DNA of 6,073 nucleotides from Saccharicrinis sp041584155. Lineage in GTDB: Bacteria > Bacteroidota > Bacteroidia > Bacteroidales > Marinilabiliaceae. Both the position numbers and the translations under genes were made by a program. The first letter of the stretch is position 1; each line of letters starts with the position of its first letter. Positions 1 through 6,073 of this stretch are shown in pieces. The stretch is taken from positions 1 through 6,073 of the forward strand of contig JBFHEL010000266.1 in NCBI GenBank assembly GCA_041584155.1. Reading direction: 5' to 3'. The notes beneath the pieces were generated by a model, which saw only the letters and a list, made by a program, of their open reading frames with translations, was not told the origin of the DNA and made no database searches.

Positions 1-2139
1 CAAAATACTCCCGGAACCTATACCTTTGTGGTGCCTGATGGCGTATTTATTATAAGTGTTGAGTGTTGGGGTGCTGGAGGTGCCGGAGGTGGTTCTTCGA
101 GTAATAACTCAGGAGGTTCCGGTGGTGGTGGAGGTGCCTATGTTAAAGGGGATCTTGCTGTTAGTCCAGGCGATACAATTACATATACTGTTGGTGCTGG
201 TGGTGTGGGTTCTATTGGGGCAGATGGCACCAATGGTGGAGATACCGAATTTTTAACTTTAATAGCTGGCGGAGGAAAAGGGGGAGAGGCTAATAAAGGA
301 TCTAAAGGATCAGGAGGAACTGCCAGTGGCGGAACTACAAATACTAATGGTGAAGATGGAACAGAAGGGAGTACTAATGGTAGTGCCGGTGGTGCTGGTG
401 CCAATGGAGGTGCTGGTGGTTCAGGTGGTGTGTCTGATTCCAATGGTAGTGATGGAACTGGTCCTGGTGGTGGAGGAAGTGGAGGAGAAGCTTCGAAAGA
501 TAGGCGAAATACTACCAGTTATTCAGGAGGAGATGGCGCTGATGGTCAGGTAAGTATTAGTTATGTATTACCGGTAACCTATTATTCAATAGCGTCAGGT
601 AACCTTGATAATGTAGATAACTGGAATACTAATATAGATGGAACTGGAATTGCTCCACTTGATTTTTCAAGCTATAATCAGATTTTTGAAATACAGAGTG
701 GTCATACTATGTCTACCAGTGGAGATCTGGATTTAAGTTCGTCATTTCTTGAATTAAATGCTGGTGCTCAATTAACTGTAAATGGGAATTTAATTACGGG
801 TAATCATCTGCTTATTAATAATACCCCTGATGATCCTACATCTATTATTGTATATGGCGTTGTTACGGGAGAAGCTATTGTTAGCTGGAGTAATATAACA
901 GCAGGAGAATATCAATTAATGGGGCATTCCATATCAGATATTAGTATTGACGATTATGATAATTCTTTTACCGGAGGGTATAAATTGTATTATTATAATA
1001 ATGGTTGGGCTACTGTTAATGGAGATGGTGATTTTGATCAGAATCCTATGCGGGCTTACGACTATAAGTTTAATACAGAAGGAGAAGTTTTTTCTTATAC
1101 AGGAGAATTAAATAATGAGGATAGTTATACTTATACAGCTGATGTAAAGTCATGGCATTTGGTTGCAAATCCTTATCCATCCTATGTTAACATCGAAGAT
1201 GAAGGGTTTGATTTTGGAGGTTTTGAAAAGACTGTCTATATCAGGCAAGGTGATAATAAAGTAACTACCTATGATTATTCAGATCCCGACAATCCTATGG
1301 CTGTAAATGGAGGGAGTAATGTTTTAGCGCCCAATCAAGGAGTTTGGGTATGGACTTCAACAGCAGGTTCAGAAATTTCTATTGCCAGTTCGGCCAGAGA
1401 ACAGCAATCAACATCCGTATCTTTAAAAAGTACTTCTTCAAAAAGCAGTAATATATTACGTATATCATTGGAGAGTGATTATTCCAACGATGAAACAGTT
1501 TTGGTATTTAGTGAAAATGGATCAGAATCAGGTAATAATTATGATGCTGATAAAATGTTGGCCTATGGTTCAATAGCTAATTTTTATAGTCTAAAAGATG
1601 GAGATGATTTGGTAGTTAATTCATTACCAGAGTTGGTCGGAGAAACTGTGGTTCCTTTGGGATATAAAGTAGCTACAAGTGGTCTAGGTGAATTTACAAT
1701 AAAAGCCTCTAATCTGGATGATTTTAATGAGGATTATGCAGTTTATTTATATGACCTGGATGAAGATATTATTGTTAATTTACGAGATGATTCTTCTTAT
1801 ACCTTTACTGCCTCATCAACTCAGTCTGACGATCGTTTTGAAATAAGGTTGGAGAGTGAAGCTGTAGTAACTGCTATTGATGATGAAGTGGTTATTTCAG
1901 ATAACGATATTTTGATCTATTCTGTGAATTTAACAGCTGTAGTGCAGGTGTCCAATGATTTATTAATGGGAAGTAATAAAGCAATAAAGGTTTATAATTT
2001 AGCAGGTCATTTAATTAATGAGTATGAATTAAATGAAACTGAAACTAAAATTGAGCTACCGCAAGCTTATACTGTGTATATTATCAGGGTAGAAATTGAT
2101 TCTGCATCGTATCAGGAAAAAGTGGTGAGTATGAAGTAA
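1..2139 (+). CDS. Glycine-rich T9SS-exported surface protein, 5'-truncated by window edge
   Basis: The frame is open from base 1 to a TAA at 2137-2139 (712 codons visible). The GTG at 28 is not a real start: the codons before it encode TPGTYTF, matching TASTYTF inside the downstream paralogue, so the true start and signal peptide lie outside the window. Domains in order: a glycine-rich domain (about nt 16-573) with VPDG, VECWGAGGAGGG and many GG pairs; a beta-rich region (about nt 574-900) with QLTVNGNL and SIIVYGVV strands like beta-helix coils; a passenger module with WHLVANPYPSY (from nt 1153), NQGVWVW and DDRFE, of a type I recall just upstream of sorting domains in large Bacteroidota secreted proteins; and a C-terminal T9SS sorting-like domain (about nt 1894-2136) with VYNLAGHLI and a YIIRV...YQEKVVSMK tail. 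Inferred role: exported protein, possibly an adhesin. No catalytic motif was recognised. A terminator follows, so it is probably transcribed separately from the next gene. Confidence 0.9.
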   Translation, partial: QNTPGTYTFVVPDGVFIISVECWGAGGAGGGSSSNNSGGSGGGGGAYVKGDLAVSPGDTITYTVGAGGVGSIGADGTNGGDTEFLTLIAGGGKGGEANKGSKGSGGTASGGTTNTNGEDGTEGSTNGSAGGAGANGGAGGSGGVSDSNGSDGTGPGGGGSGGEASKDRRNTTSYSGGDGADGQVSISYVLPVTYYSIASGNLDNVDNWNTNIDGTGIAPLDFSSYNQIFEIQSGHTMSTSGDLDLSSSFLELNAGAQLTVNGNLITGNHLLINNTPDDPTSIIVYGVVTGEAIVSWSNITAGEYQLMGHSISDISIDDYDNSFTGGYKLYYYNNGWATVNGDGDFDQNPMRAYDYKFNTEGEVFSYTGELNNEDSYTYTADVKSWHLVANPYPSYVNIEDEGFDFGGFEKTVYIRQGDNKVTTYDYSDPDNPMAVNGGSNVLAPNQGVWVWTSTAGSEISIASSAREQQSTSVSLKSTSSKSSNILRISLESDYSNDETVLVFSENGSESGNNYDADKMLAYGSIANFYSLKDGDDLVVNSLPELVGETVVPLGYKVATSGLGEFTIKASNLDDFNEDYAVYLYDLDEDIIVNLRDDSSYTFTASSTQSDDRFEIRLESEAVVTAIDDEVVISDNDILIYSVNLTAVVQVSNDLLMGSNKAIKVYNLAGHLINEYELNETETKIELPQAYTVYIIRVEIDSASYQEKVVSMK
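7..2139 (+). repeat. Diverged tandem duplication, copy A
   Basis: This copy aligns end to end with 3216-5351. The proteins keep the same domain order, nearly the same length (702 versus 703 residues from the shared VPDG valine to the end) and only single-residue indels. Some nucleotide stretches remain close, for example around 1990-2135 and the region encoding NITAGEYQLMGHSISDI. Similarity reaches the left window edge, so the repeat may extend further upstream. Confidence 0.85.
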
Positions 2140-2181
2140 TAATTAAGTATAGTGTCTAACTTATGTTTTAATCATGCATAG

Positions 2182-2225
2182 AAATAGTGAGGGCTTCCTT
2201 AGTAGGGCAGTTCTCGCTATTTTTT
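2182..2225 (+). terminator. Rho-independent terminator after the first gene
   Basis: A 10-bp stem pairs 2182-2191 with 2213-2222, all Watson-Crick except one T-G wobble. It encloses a 21-nt loop that may fold further through a short CCT/AGG pairing. The 3' arm runs into a six-T tract (2220-2225). It lies about 43 bases after the stop codon of the first gene. The fold was done by eye and no energy was calculated. Confidence 0.7.
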
Positions 2226-2417
2226 ATTTGTGGTATGGATCGGTTTGATTTTATTATGTTAATGGAATACTCTTAATTTTTTGCTGTTAAAAAGTTTAGT
2301 TTAATTATGACCCCTTTAGAATAAAAAAAAATAACGGTGATTGAGTATAGGAAGTGAAACTTTTTTATTAAAATACGTAATAAACTATAAGGGGATATTT
2401 ACTAGATTTTATGGGTT
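2226..2417 (+). promoter_or_regulatory. Leader region upstream of the second gene, no clear promoter
   Basis: This very AT-rich stretch lies between the terminator and the second gene and includes an A-run near 2323-2331. It presumably contains the promoter, because a terminator precedes it. I could not find a convincing Bacteroidota-type -7 (TAnnTTTG) paired with a -33 TTG. An AAGGGG at 2389-2394 lies 23 bases before the GTG at 2418, which is too far for a normal ribosome binding site. No riboswitch, tRNA or small ORF with support was seen. Confidence 0.3.
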
Positions 2418-5351
2418 GTGGCTATAAAAATAAGGAAGATGGGAAAGATGTACGCTTGTTTAGTGATTTTGTTGACTTTTTTAGGAACGAAAATAGGTGA
2501 TGCACAACCTGTTGTTAATTATTACACTAGTAATTTGGGGGTTTTTGATTATTCAGAATCATCAGCGTGGAATGGAGATTTGCCATCTTCTGATGGAGTT
2601 CTGGATAAAATGATATTTATATCATCTGGTTCAGATATAACCCGATCAAATACCGGTAGTGGTAATAATAGTATATATGCTCATGGAAGTTCTGCCTATG
2701 GCTCTGGTCCTGGATCAGAAAACTACAGTGCTTATGTTGTTGGTTCTTTAACAATAGAAGGTGATCTGGAAATAAGTGGTGATAAGTTTTATATAGCTAA
2801 TGGAGGAACGGTTGTTGTTTATGGGAATGTTACAATAACAGATGAAATTTATGTGTCCGAAGGAGGAACTTTAATTATCCATGGTAGCTTAACAACTTCT
2901 CAATTATCTGGTGGGAAAATAAATGCATTGAATGGGGATGTAATAGTAGTTGGGGATGTAAATCTCTATAGTTTTTATATAAATGTTACCGGCAATTTAG
3001 TTGTAGGAGGAGAACTGACTTATAACGCAGATTATACTTATCTGAATGGGGACATCTATGCGCTAAATGACAATACTCCTGATGCAAGTGGGTTTTATAG
3101 TTCATCCAATGATGTCGGTGATTTAAGTGATTTTGAAAATGATCCTGATTATGATGATCTGATTAATATTGTTGAACAATTAGGGATAATTGAGGAGGCT
3201 TCTGTTTCAGAAACTACAGCTTCAACTTATACGTTCACAGTGCCTGATGGGGTTATTTTAATTACAGTTGAATGCTGGGGAGCTGGAGGAGCCGGAGGAG
3301 GTTCCACAATCAATGAAAAAGGAGGCTCCGGTGGAGGTGGAGGAGCTTATGTGGCTGCCAAATTAAGTGTAACTCCAGGAGATGTGATCGAGTATGTTGT
3401 CGGAGCAGGTGGGATTGGATCAACAGGTCAAGGAACAGATGGAGGAGATTCTGAGTTTTTAACGTTGAAAGCAGGAGGTGGTTCTGGAGGTGGAGCGAAT
3501 AACGGAACAGAAGGAACAGGAGGAAGTCCAAACGGAGGAACGAGCAATATTTCGGGAGAAAATGGCATTCAAGGACTGCTTAAAGGTAGAGCAGGTGGTG
3601 CAGGTGCTAATGGTGGAGATGGAGGGGCTGGTAATGTGATTGATTCCAATGGTAATGACGGTAGTGGCCCTGGAGGTGCTGGTTCAGGAGGAGAATGTGA
3701 TCATAGAGTACCTCCTGAATACAGAAGTAAAAACGGAGGAGCAGGTGCAGATGGAAAGGTGAAAATAAGTTATCGCTTACCTGTAACTTATTATTCTATA
3801 AATTCAGGTGATGCTTTGGATGTAAATAATTGGAATACTCAAAAAGATGGATCAGGTGATGTTCCGGTTGACTTTCAAAGGGATAATCAAACTTTTAAAT
3901 TACAGGGAGGTCATCAAATGACTACCAGTGGAGATTGGGATTTGAGCTCCCTTTTGGTTGAACTGAATACGGGTACTCAATTAACAGTAAATGGTAATTT
4001 AATTACGGGTAATCATTTGACTATTAATAATACACCTGATTCTCCAACCTCGATTATTGTAAATGGAGTGGTATCGGGAGAAGCCACTGTTAATTGGCAT
4101 AATATAACAGCAGGGGAATATCAACTAATGGGACATTCCATATCAGATATTACTCTTGAGGATTATGAGACTTCTTTTGCCGGAGGATATAATTTGTATT
4201 ATTATGATAATGGATGGGCTGCAGTTAATGATGACGGTGATTTTGATAATAACCCAATGCGTGGCTACGATTATAAAATTAATACAGAAGGAGAATCCTT
4301 GTCATATACCGGCATACTAAATAATGGAAGTAGTTATACTTATACTGCTGATGCAAGATCATGGCATTTGGTGGCAAACCCTTATCATTCATATATTGAT
4401 GTTCAAAGTGAAGGTTTTGATTTTGGAGGCTTCGAAAATACCATTTATGTCAGACAAGGAAATAATGAAGTAATTACCTATGATATAAGTGATCCTGATA
4501 ACCCTGTGGCGGTCAATGGAGGAAGCAATATATTAGCTCCAAATCAGGGTGTTTGGGTATGGACCTCAACAGCTGGTTCAGAGATATCAATCTCAAGTTC
4601 TGCCAGAAAATATGAATCATCTTCCGTAACTTTAAAAAGCAGTGCAGAGAAATATGGTAATATATTTCGTTTATTATTGGAAAGTGAGTATTCGAATGAT
4701 GAAATGGTATTGGTTTTTAACGAAAATGGATCAGAGTCAAGCAGCGTTTATGATGCAAAAAAAATGTTTGCATATGGATCGATAGCTAATTTGTATAGTG
4801 TAAAGGATAGTGAAAGTTTAGTTATAAATGCTTTACCTGATATATTGAGTGAGACAGTGGTTCCTTTTGGCTATAAAGTGGCGTCAAGCGGATTGGGGCA
4901 TTTTACTTTTAGAGCTTCTAATTTGGATGGTTTTAATGATCAAGTATCTGTTCATCTGAAAGATAAAGAAGCAGATATTATTGTTAATTTGCGCGAAAGT
5001 GATTATTCTTTCACAGCAACGGATGCAGAAGATAATGATAGATTTGAGTTAATTTTTGATTATTTAGAATCAGTAACAACGGCTATTGATCAGGAGGAAT
5101 ATACTCTTTCGGATGAATCAGTATTGGTTTATATAGTTAAGCAAACAGTAACTGTTCAGGTATCGCAAGATTTGCTGTTGGGAAGTAATAGATTAATAGA
5201 AGTTTATGATTTATCAGGGCACTTGATTGATCAATATGAATTAAATAAAACAGAAACAAAAGTTAATCTACCTAAAGCCTATACAGTGTATATTATCAGG
5301 GTAAAAATTGATGAGGCATACTATCAGGAAAAAGTGGTGGGTATGAGGTAG
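2418..5351 (+). CDS. Glycine-rich T9SS-exported surface protein, complete paralogue
   Basis: Complete frame of 977 codons from GTG 2418 to TAG 5349-5351, with an in-frame stop at 2403. ATG 2439 and ATG 2448 are alternative starts. Residues 1-29 form a signal peptide: lysine/arginine-rich n-region, hydrophobic ACLVILLTFLG core, and likely cleavage GDA|QP leaving Gln at +1. Residues 107-212 hold five beta-helix-like coils, followed by an acidic linker (about 230-262). Residues 269-455 are the glycine-rich domain (VPDG, VECWGAGGAGGG, C286, W287), a type known from phage tail-tip adhesins and some bacterial surface proteins. Residues 456-885 are beta-rich, with QLTVNGNL at 521-528, WHLVANPY from 649, NQGVWVW at 709-715 and DRFE near 874. 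Residues about 893-977 are a T9SS sorting-like domain ending in YQEKVVGMR. It is collinear with the preceding gene from residue 270 on, roughly two thirds identical by eye. Inferred role: exported adhesin or structural surface protein. No enzyme motif was recognised. Confidence 0.93.
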   Translation: MAIKIRKMGKMYACLVILLTFLGTKIGDAQPVVNYYTSNLGVFDYSESSAWNGDLPSSDGVLDKMIFISSGSDITRSNTGSGNNSIYAHGSSAYGSGPGSENYSAYVVGSLTIEGDLEISGDKFYIANGGTVVVYGNVTITDEIYVSEGGTLIIHGSLTTSQLSGGKINALNGDVIVVGDVNLYSFYINVTGNLVVGGELTYNADYTYLNGDIYALNDNTPDASGFYSSSNDVGDLSDFENDPDYDDLINIVEQLGIIEEASVSETTASTYTFTVPDGVILITVECWGAGGAGGGSTINEKGGSGGGGGAYVAAKLSVTPGDVIEYVVGAGGIGSTGQGTDGGDSEFLTLKAGGGSGGGANNGTEGTGGSPNGGTSNISGENGIQGLLKGRAGGAGANGGDGGAGNVIDSNGNDGSGPGGAGSGGECDHRVPPEYRSKNGGAGADGKVKISYRLPVTYYSINSGDALDVNNWNTQKDGSGDVPVDFQRDNQTFKLQGGHQMTTSGDWDLSSLLVELNTGTQLTVNGNLITGNHLTINNTPDSPTSIIVNGVVSGEATVNWHNITAGEYQLMGHSISDITLEDYETSFAGGYNLYYYDNGWAAVNDDGDFDNNPMRGYDYKINTEGESLSYTGILNNGSSYTYTADARSWHLVANPYHSYIDVQSEGFDFGGFENTIYVRQGNNEVITYDISDPDNPVAVNGGSNILAPNQGVWVWTSTAGSEISISSSARKYESSSVTLKSSAEKYGNIFRLLLESEYSNDEMVLVFNENGSESSSVYDAKKMFAYGSIANLYSVKDSESLVINALPDILSETVVPFGYKVASSGLGHFTFRASNLDGFNDQVSVHLKDKEADIIVNLRESDYSFTATDAEDNDRFELIFDYLESVTTAIDQEEYTLSDESVLVYIVKQTVTVQVSQDLLLGSNRLIEVYDLSGHLIDQYELNKTETKVNLPKAYTVYIIRVKIDEAYYQEKVVGMR
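2433..2450 (+). promoter_or_regulatory. Possible internal ribosome binding site deciding the start of the second gene
   Basis: AGGAAG at 2433-2438 lies 9 bases before ATG 2448, good Shine-Dalgarno spacing, but it directly abuts ATG 2439. Starting at 2448 would give MYACLVIL with no positive charge ahead of the hydrophobic core. Starting at 2418 or 2439 keeps one or more lysines, as expected of a signal peptide. Bacteroidota often initiate without Shine-Dalgarno pairing, so this motif alone does not settle the start. Mature protein sequence is the same for all three choices. Confidence 0.3.
2745..3053 (+). repeat. Five-coil beta-helix-like repeat within the second protein (residues 110-212)
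   Basis: Five segments begin with SLTIEGDL (residue 110), TVVVYGNV (131), TLIIHGSL (151), DVIVVGDV (174) and NLVVGGEL (193). They share a pattern of alternating hydrophobics, an invariant Gly at position 6 and a hydrophobic residue at position 8. The spacing is 21, 20, 23 and 19 residues. This periodicity fits coils of a right-handed parallel beta-helix or solenoid. Similar single motifs (QLTVNGNL, SIIVNGVV) recur later in the same protein and in its paralogue. The fold is inferred, not shown. Confidence 0.65.
3216..5351 (+). repeat. Diverged tandem duplication, copy B
   Basis: This is the partner of the copy at 7-2139, in the same orientation. The duplicated unit spans the glycine-rich domain, the beta-rich passenger and the C-terminal sorting domain. 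Whether the signal peptide and five-coil region (2418-3215) also have a counterpart cannot be seen, because the first gene is cut by the window. The flanking intergenic sequences after the two stop codons are at best weakly alike. Confidence 0.85.
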
Positions 5352-5671
5352 TGAGTAAACATAGTCTGCTCATGCTTACAGGGAGGTGTTGATTTAAAGA
5401 GTAATGAAAGATAATAGGCATCCGTCTACTGACTCATTTTGTCACATTTCGGACTAAAAAAAGGAGAGTTTTACAATATGTAAAACTCTCCTTTTTTTAG
5501 TCTAAATCTACCCATTTTTTAGTTTGGTAAATGAGCTGGTTTGTTGATAAAACCCTTCTACTGATAGATATCTTAGTATTTTTTTTAAAAGTTAAAGTTT
5601 CTTTGTTTTTAAATAAAGATAGATAAACATAATAAAATTGAAACCTCTTGCTTAAACTTTAATAAATACGA
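5352..5671 (+). other. 320-base intergenic spacer between the second and third genes
   Basis: Apart from the long hairpin at 5452-5502, I see no gene here. A weak imperfect hairpin (5355-5362 with 5372-5379, one mismatch) lies just after the stop codon and has no T-tract. A short AT-only-type stem at 5559-5578 is followed by eight T (5579-5586). TTTCTTTG at 5598-5605 matches the Bacteroidota -7 consensus TAnnTTTG in all but one defined position and lies 66 bases before ATG 5672, but no good -33 TTG accompanies it. It is therefore only a candidate promoter for the third gene. Confidence 0.4.
5452..5502 (+). terminator. Long perfect hairpin terminator, probably bidirectional
   Basis: A perfect 24-bp inverted repeat pairs 5452-5475 with 5479-5502 around a 3-nt ATA loop. 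The arm reads GACT, seven A, GGAGAG, TTTT, ACA. Because the A7 and T7 tracts flank the GC-containing core symmetrically, the structure has a T-tract on either strand and could terminate transcription both ways. It lies 100 bases after the stop codon of the second gene and before the third gene, so it should insulate the two. Confidence 0.88.
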
Positions 5672-6073
5672 ATGAAATATATTTTTACGAGTGCTTATTT
5701 TTTGCTTGTGGTAATCAGTCAGTCAATACAAGCGCAAACTCAGCGTAATTTACTTTTTTTCGATGAATTTACGGGAACTTCTTTAAGTAGTGCTCTGTGG
5801 TCGAATAGTTCTAATTCAAGTGTTTCTGATGAATTAACATTGTCTGTATCCCCAGGGCAAAATTCAGGGACTTCTTATGTAGTTACAGATGCAATTACAT
5901 TGTCGTCGGTTGATAATAGATTAATTTTTTCCGAGGATTTGGATTCTTCTGATGCGTATGCAACTTGTTATGTGCAAGTATCAACAGATGGTAGTACCTA
6001 TACAAGTTTGGAATCTTATGCAATTGAAGATATCGAGTCTGGAGAATCCAAAGAAATTAGTTTGGATACCTAC
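5672..6073 (+). CDS. Secreted protein with N-terminal jelly-roll-like domain, 3'-truncated by window edge
   Basis: ATG 5672 opens a frame that stays open for 134 codons to the last base, so the gene continues beyond the window. Residues 1-21 form a signal peptide: MKYIF start, hydrophobic AYFLLVVIS core, likely cleavage IQA|QTQ with Gln at +1 as in the preceding protein. The mature part begins FFDEFTGTSLSSALWS, resembling the first strand of secreted beta-sandwich (LamG, MAM or GH16-like) domains. Residues around 104-118 read YVQVSTDGSTYTSLE, the kind of strand pair found in MAM-like or choice-of-anchor-type jelly-roll domains of Bacteroidota secreted proteins. No catalytic residues are visible in this fragment. 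No Shine-Dalgarno precedes the ATG; the upstream bases are A/T-rich. It is separated from the previous gene by a strong terminator, so it is likely transcribed on its own. Its C-terminus and any T9SS sorting domain are out of view. Confidence 0.85.
   Translation, partial: MKYIFTSAYFLLVVISQSIQAQTQRNLLFFDEFTGTSLSSALWSNSSNSSVSDELTLSVSPGQNSGTSYVVTDAITLSSVDNRLIFSEDLDSSDAYATCYVQVSTDGSTYTSLESYAIEDIESGESKEISLDTY

Noticed and set aside
391..432. GGTGCTGGT-type runs as a phase-variable simple repeat or CRISPR-like array
   Set aside because: The units are short, imperfect and in codon register, and they follow from a glycine/alanine-rich protein. Unit changes would be in frame, so no on/off switching is implied, and there are no spacers.
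138..443. Proline-rich ORF of 101 codons on the minus strand
   Set aside because: It is the antisense of GGT/GGA glycine codons, which read as proline/alanine codons in reverse. It has no independent support.
56..553. Two + strand ORFs in another frame (56-256 and 326-553) within the glycine-rich region
   Set aside because: They are Val/Leu/Glu-rich frame-shifted readings of the same GGN codons, overlapping a well-supported gene.
28..2139. GTG at 28 as the start of the first gene
   Set aside because: The frame is open to base 1, and the codons before 28 encode the conserved TYTF strand seen inside the paralogue. The gene begins outside the window.
2411..2500. Small ORF from ATG 2411 overlapping the start of the second gene
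   Set aside because: It has 29 codons, charged and without domain character, and lies in a different frame from the well-supported signal peptide. It could be a leader peptide, but nothing supports that.
3310..3531. Leucine-rich ORF of 73 codons on the minus strand
   Set aside because: It is antisense to GGA-rich glycine codons of the second gene, with no homology or start signal of its own.
5355..5379. Imperfect hairpin right after the second gene
   Set aside because: The stem is 8 bp with a mismatch and no following T-tract. The strong hairpin 70 bases downstream explains termination better.
5559..5586. Short AT-rich stem followed by eight T
   Set aside because: The stem is very weak and bulged. 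It may be chance in AT-rich DNA just upstream of the third gene.

Overview
The window looks like chromosomal DNA from a member of the Bacteroidota. It is AT-rich. Its secreted proteins carry signal peptides followed by Gln at the predicted +1 position. Two of them end in a C-terminal module of the type IX secretion system (T9SS) sorting type, and gene starts generally lack good Shine-Dalgarno sequences, as is common in that phylum. No genus can be named from the sequence alone. All three genes are on the + strand and none is a housekeeping gene, so this is an accessory, cell-surface locus.

Layout: (1) Bases 1-2139 are the 3' part of a large gene whose 5' end lies outside the window. (2) Bases 2140-2417 are an intergenic region with a rho-independent-type terminator. 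(3) Bases 2418-5351 are a complete paralogue of the first gene, 977 codons from its longest start. (4) Bases 5352-5671 are a 320-base spacer holding a very long perfect hairpin terminator. (5) Bases 5672-6073 are the 5' end of a third secreted protein, open at the right edge.

The two paralogues are collinear over about 700 residues and roughly two thirds identical by eye. Each has a glycine-rich domain opening with a TYTF..VPDG......VECWGAGG motif (the glycine-rich domain type known from phage tail-tip adhesins), then a beta-rich passenger with a WHLVANPY motif, then a T9SS C-terminal sorting domain. The complete copy also has a signal peptide and five beta-helix-like coils of about 20 residues at its N-terminus. 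The best inference is a tandem family of exported, surface-anchored or released proteins that probably bind something outside the cell. No enzyme active site was recognised.

The main points for a second look are a poorly conserved, charged/aromatic segment of 12-13 residues inserted in otherwise conserved polyglycine, a near-complete swap of preferred glycine codon (GGT versus GGA) between the copies, and the five-coil repeat unique to what is visible of the second gene.
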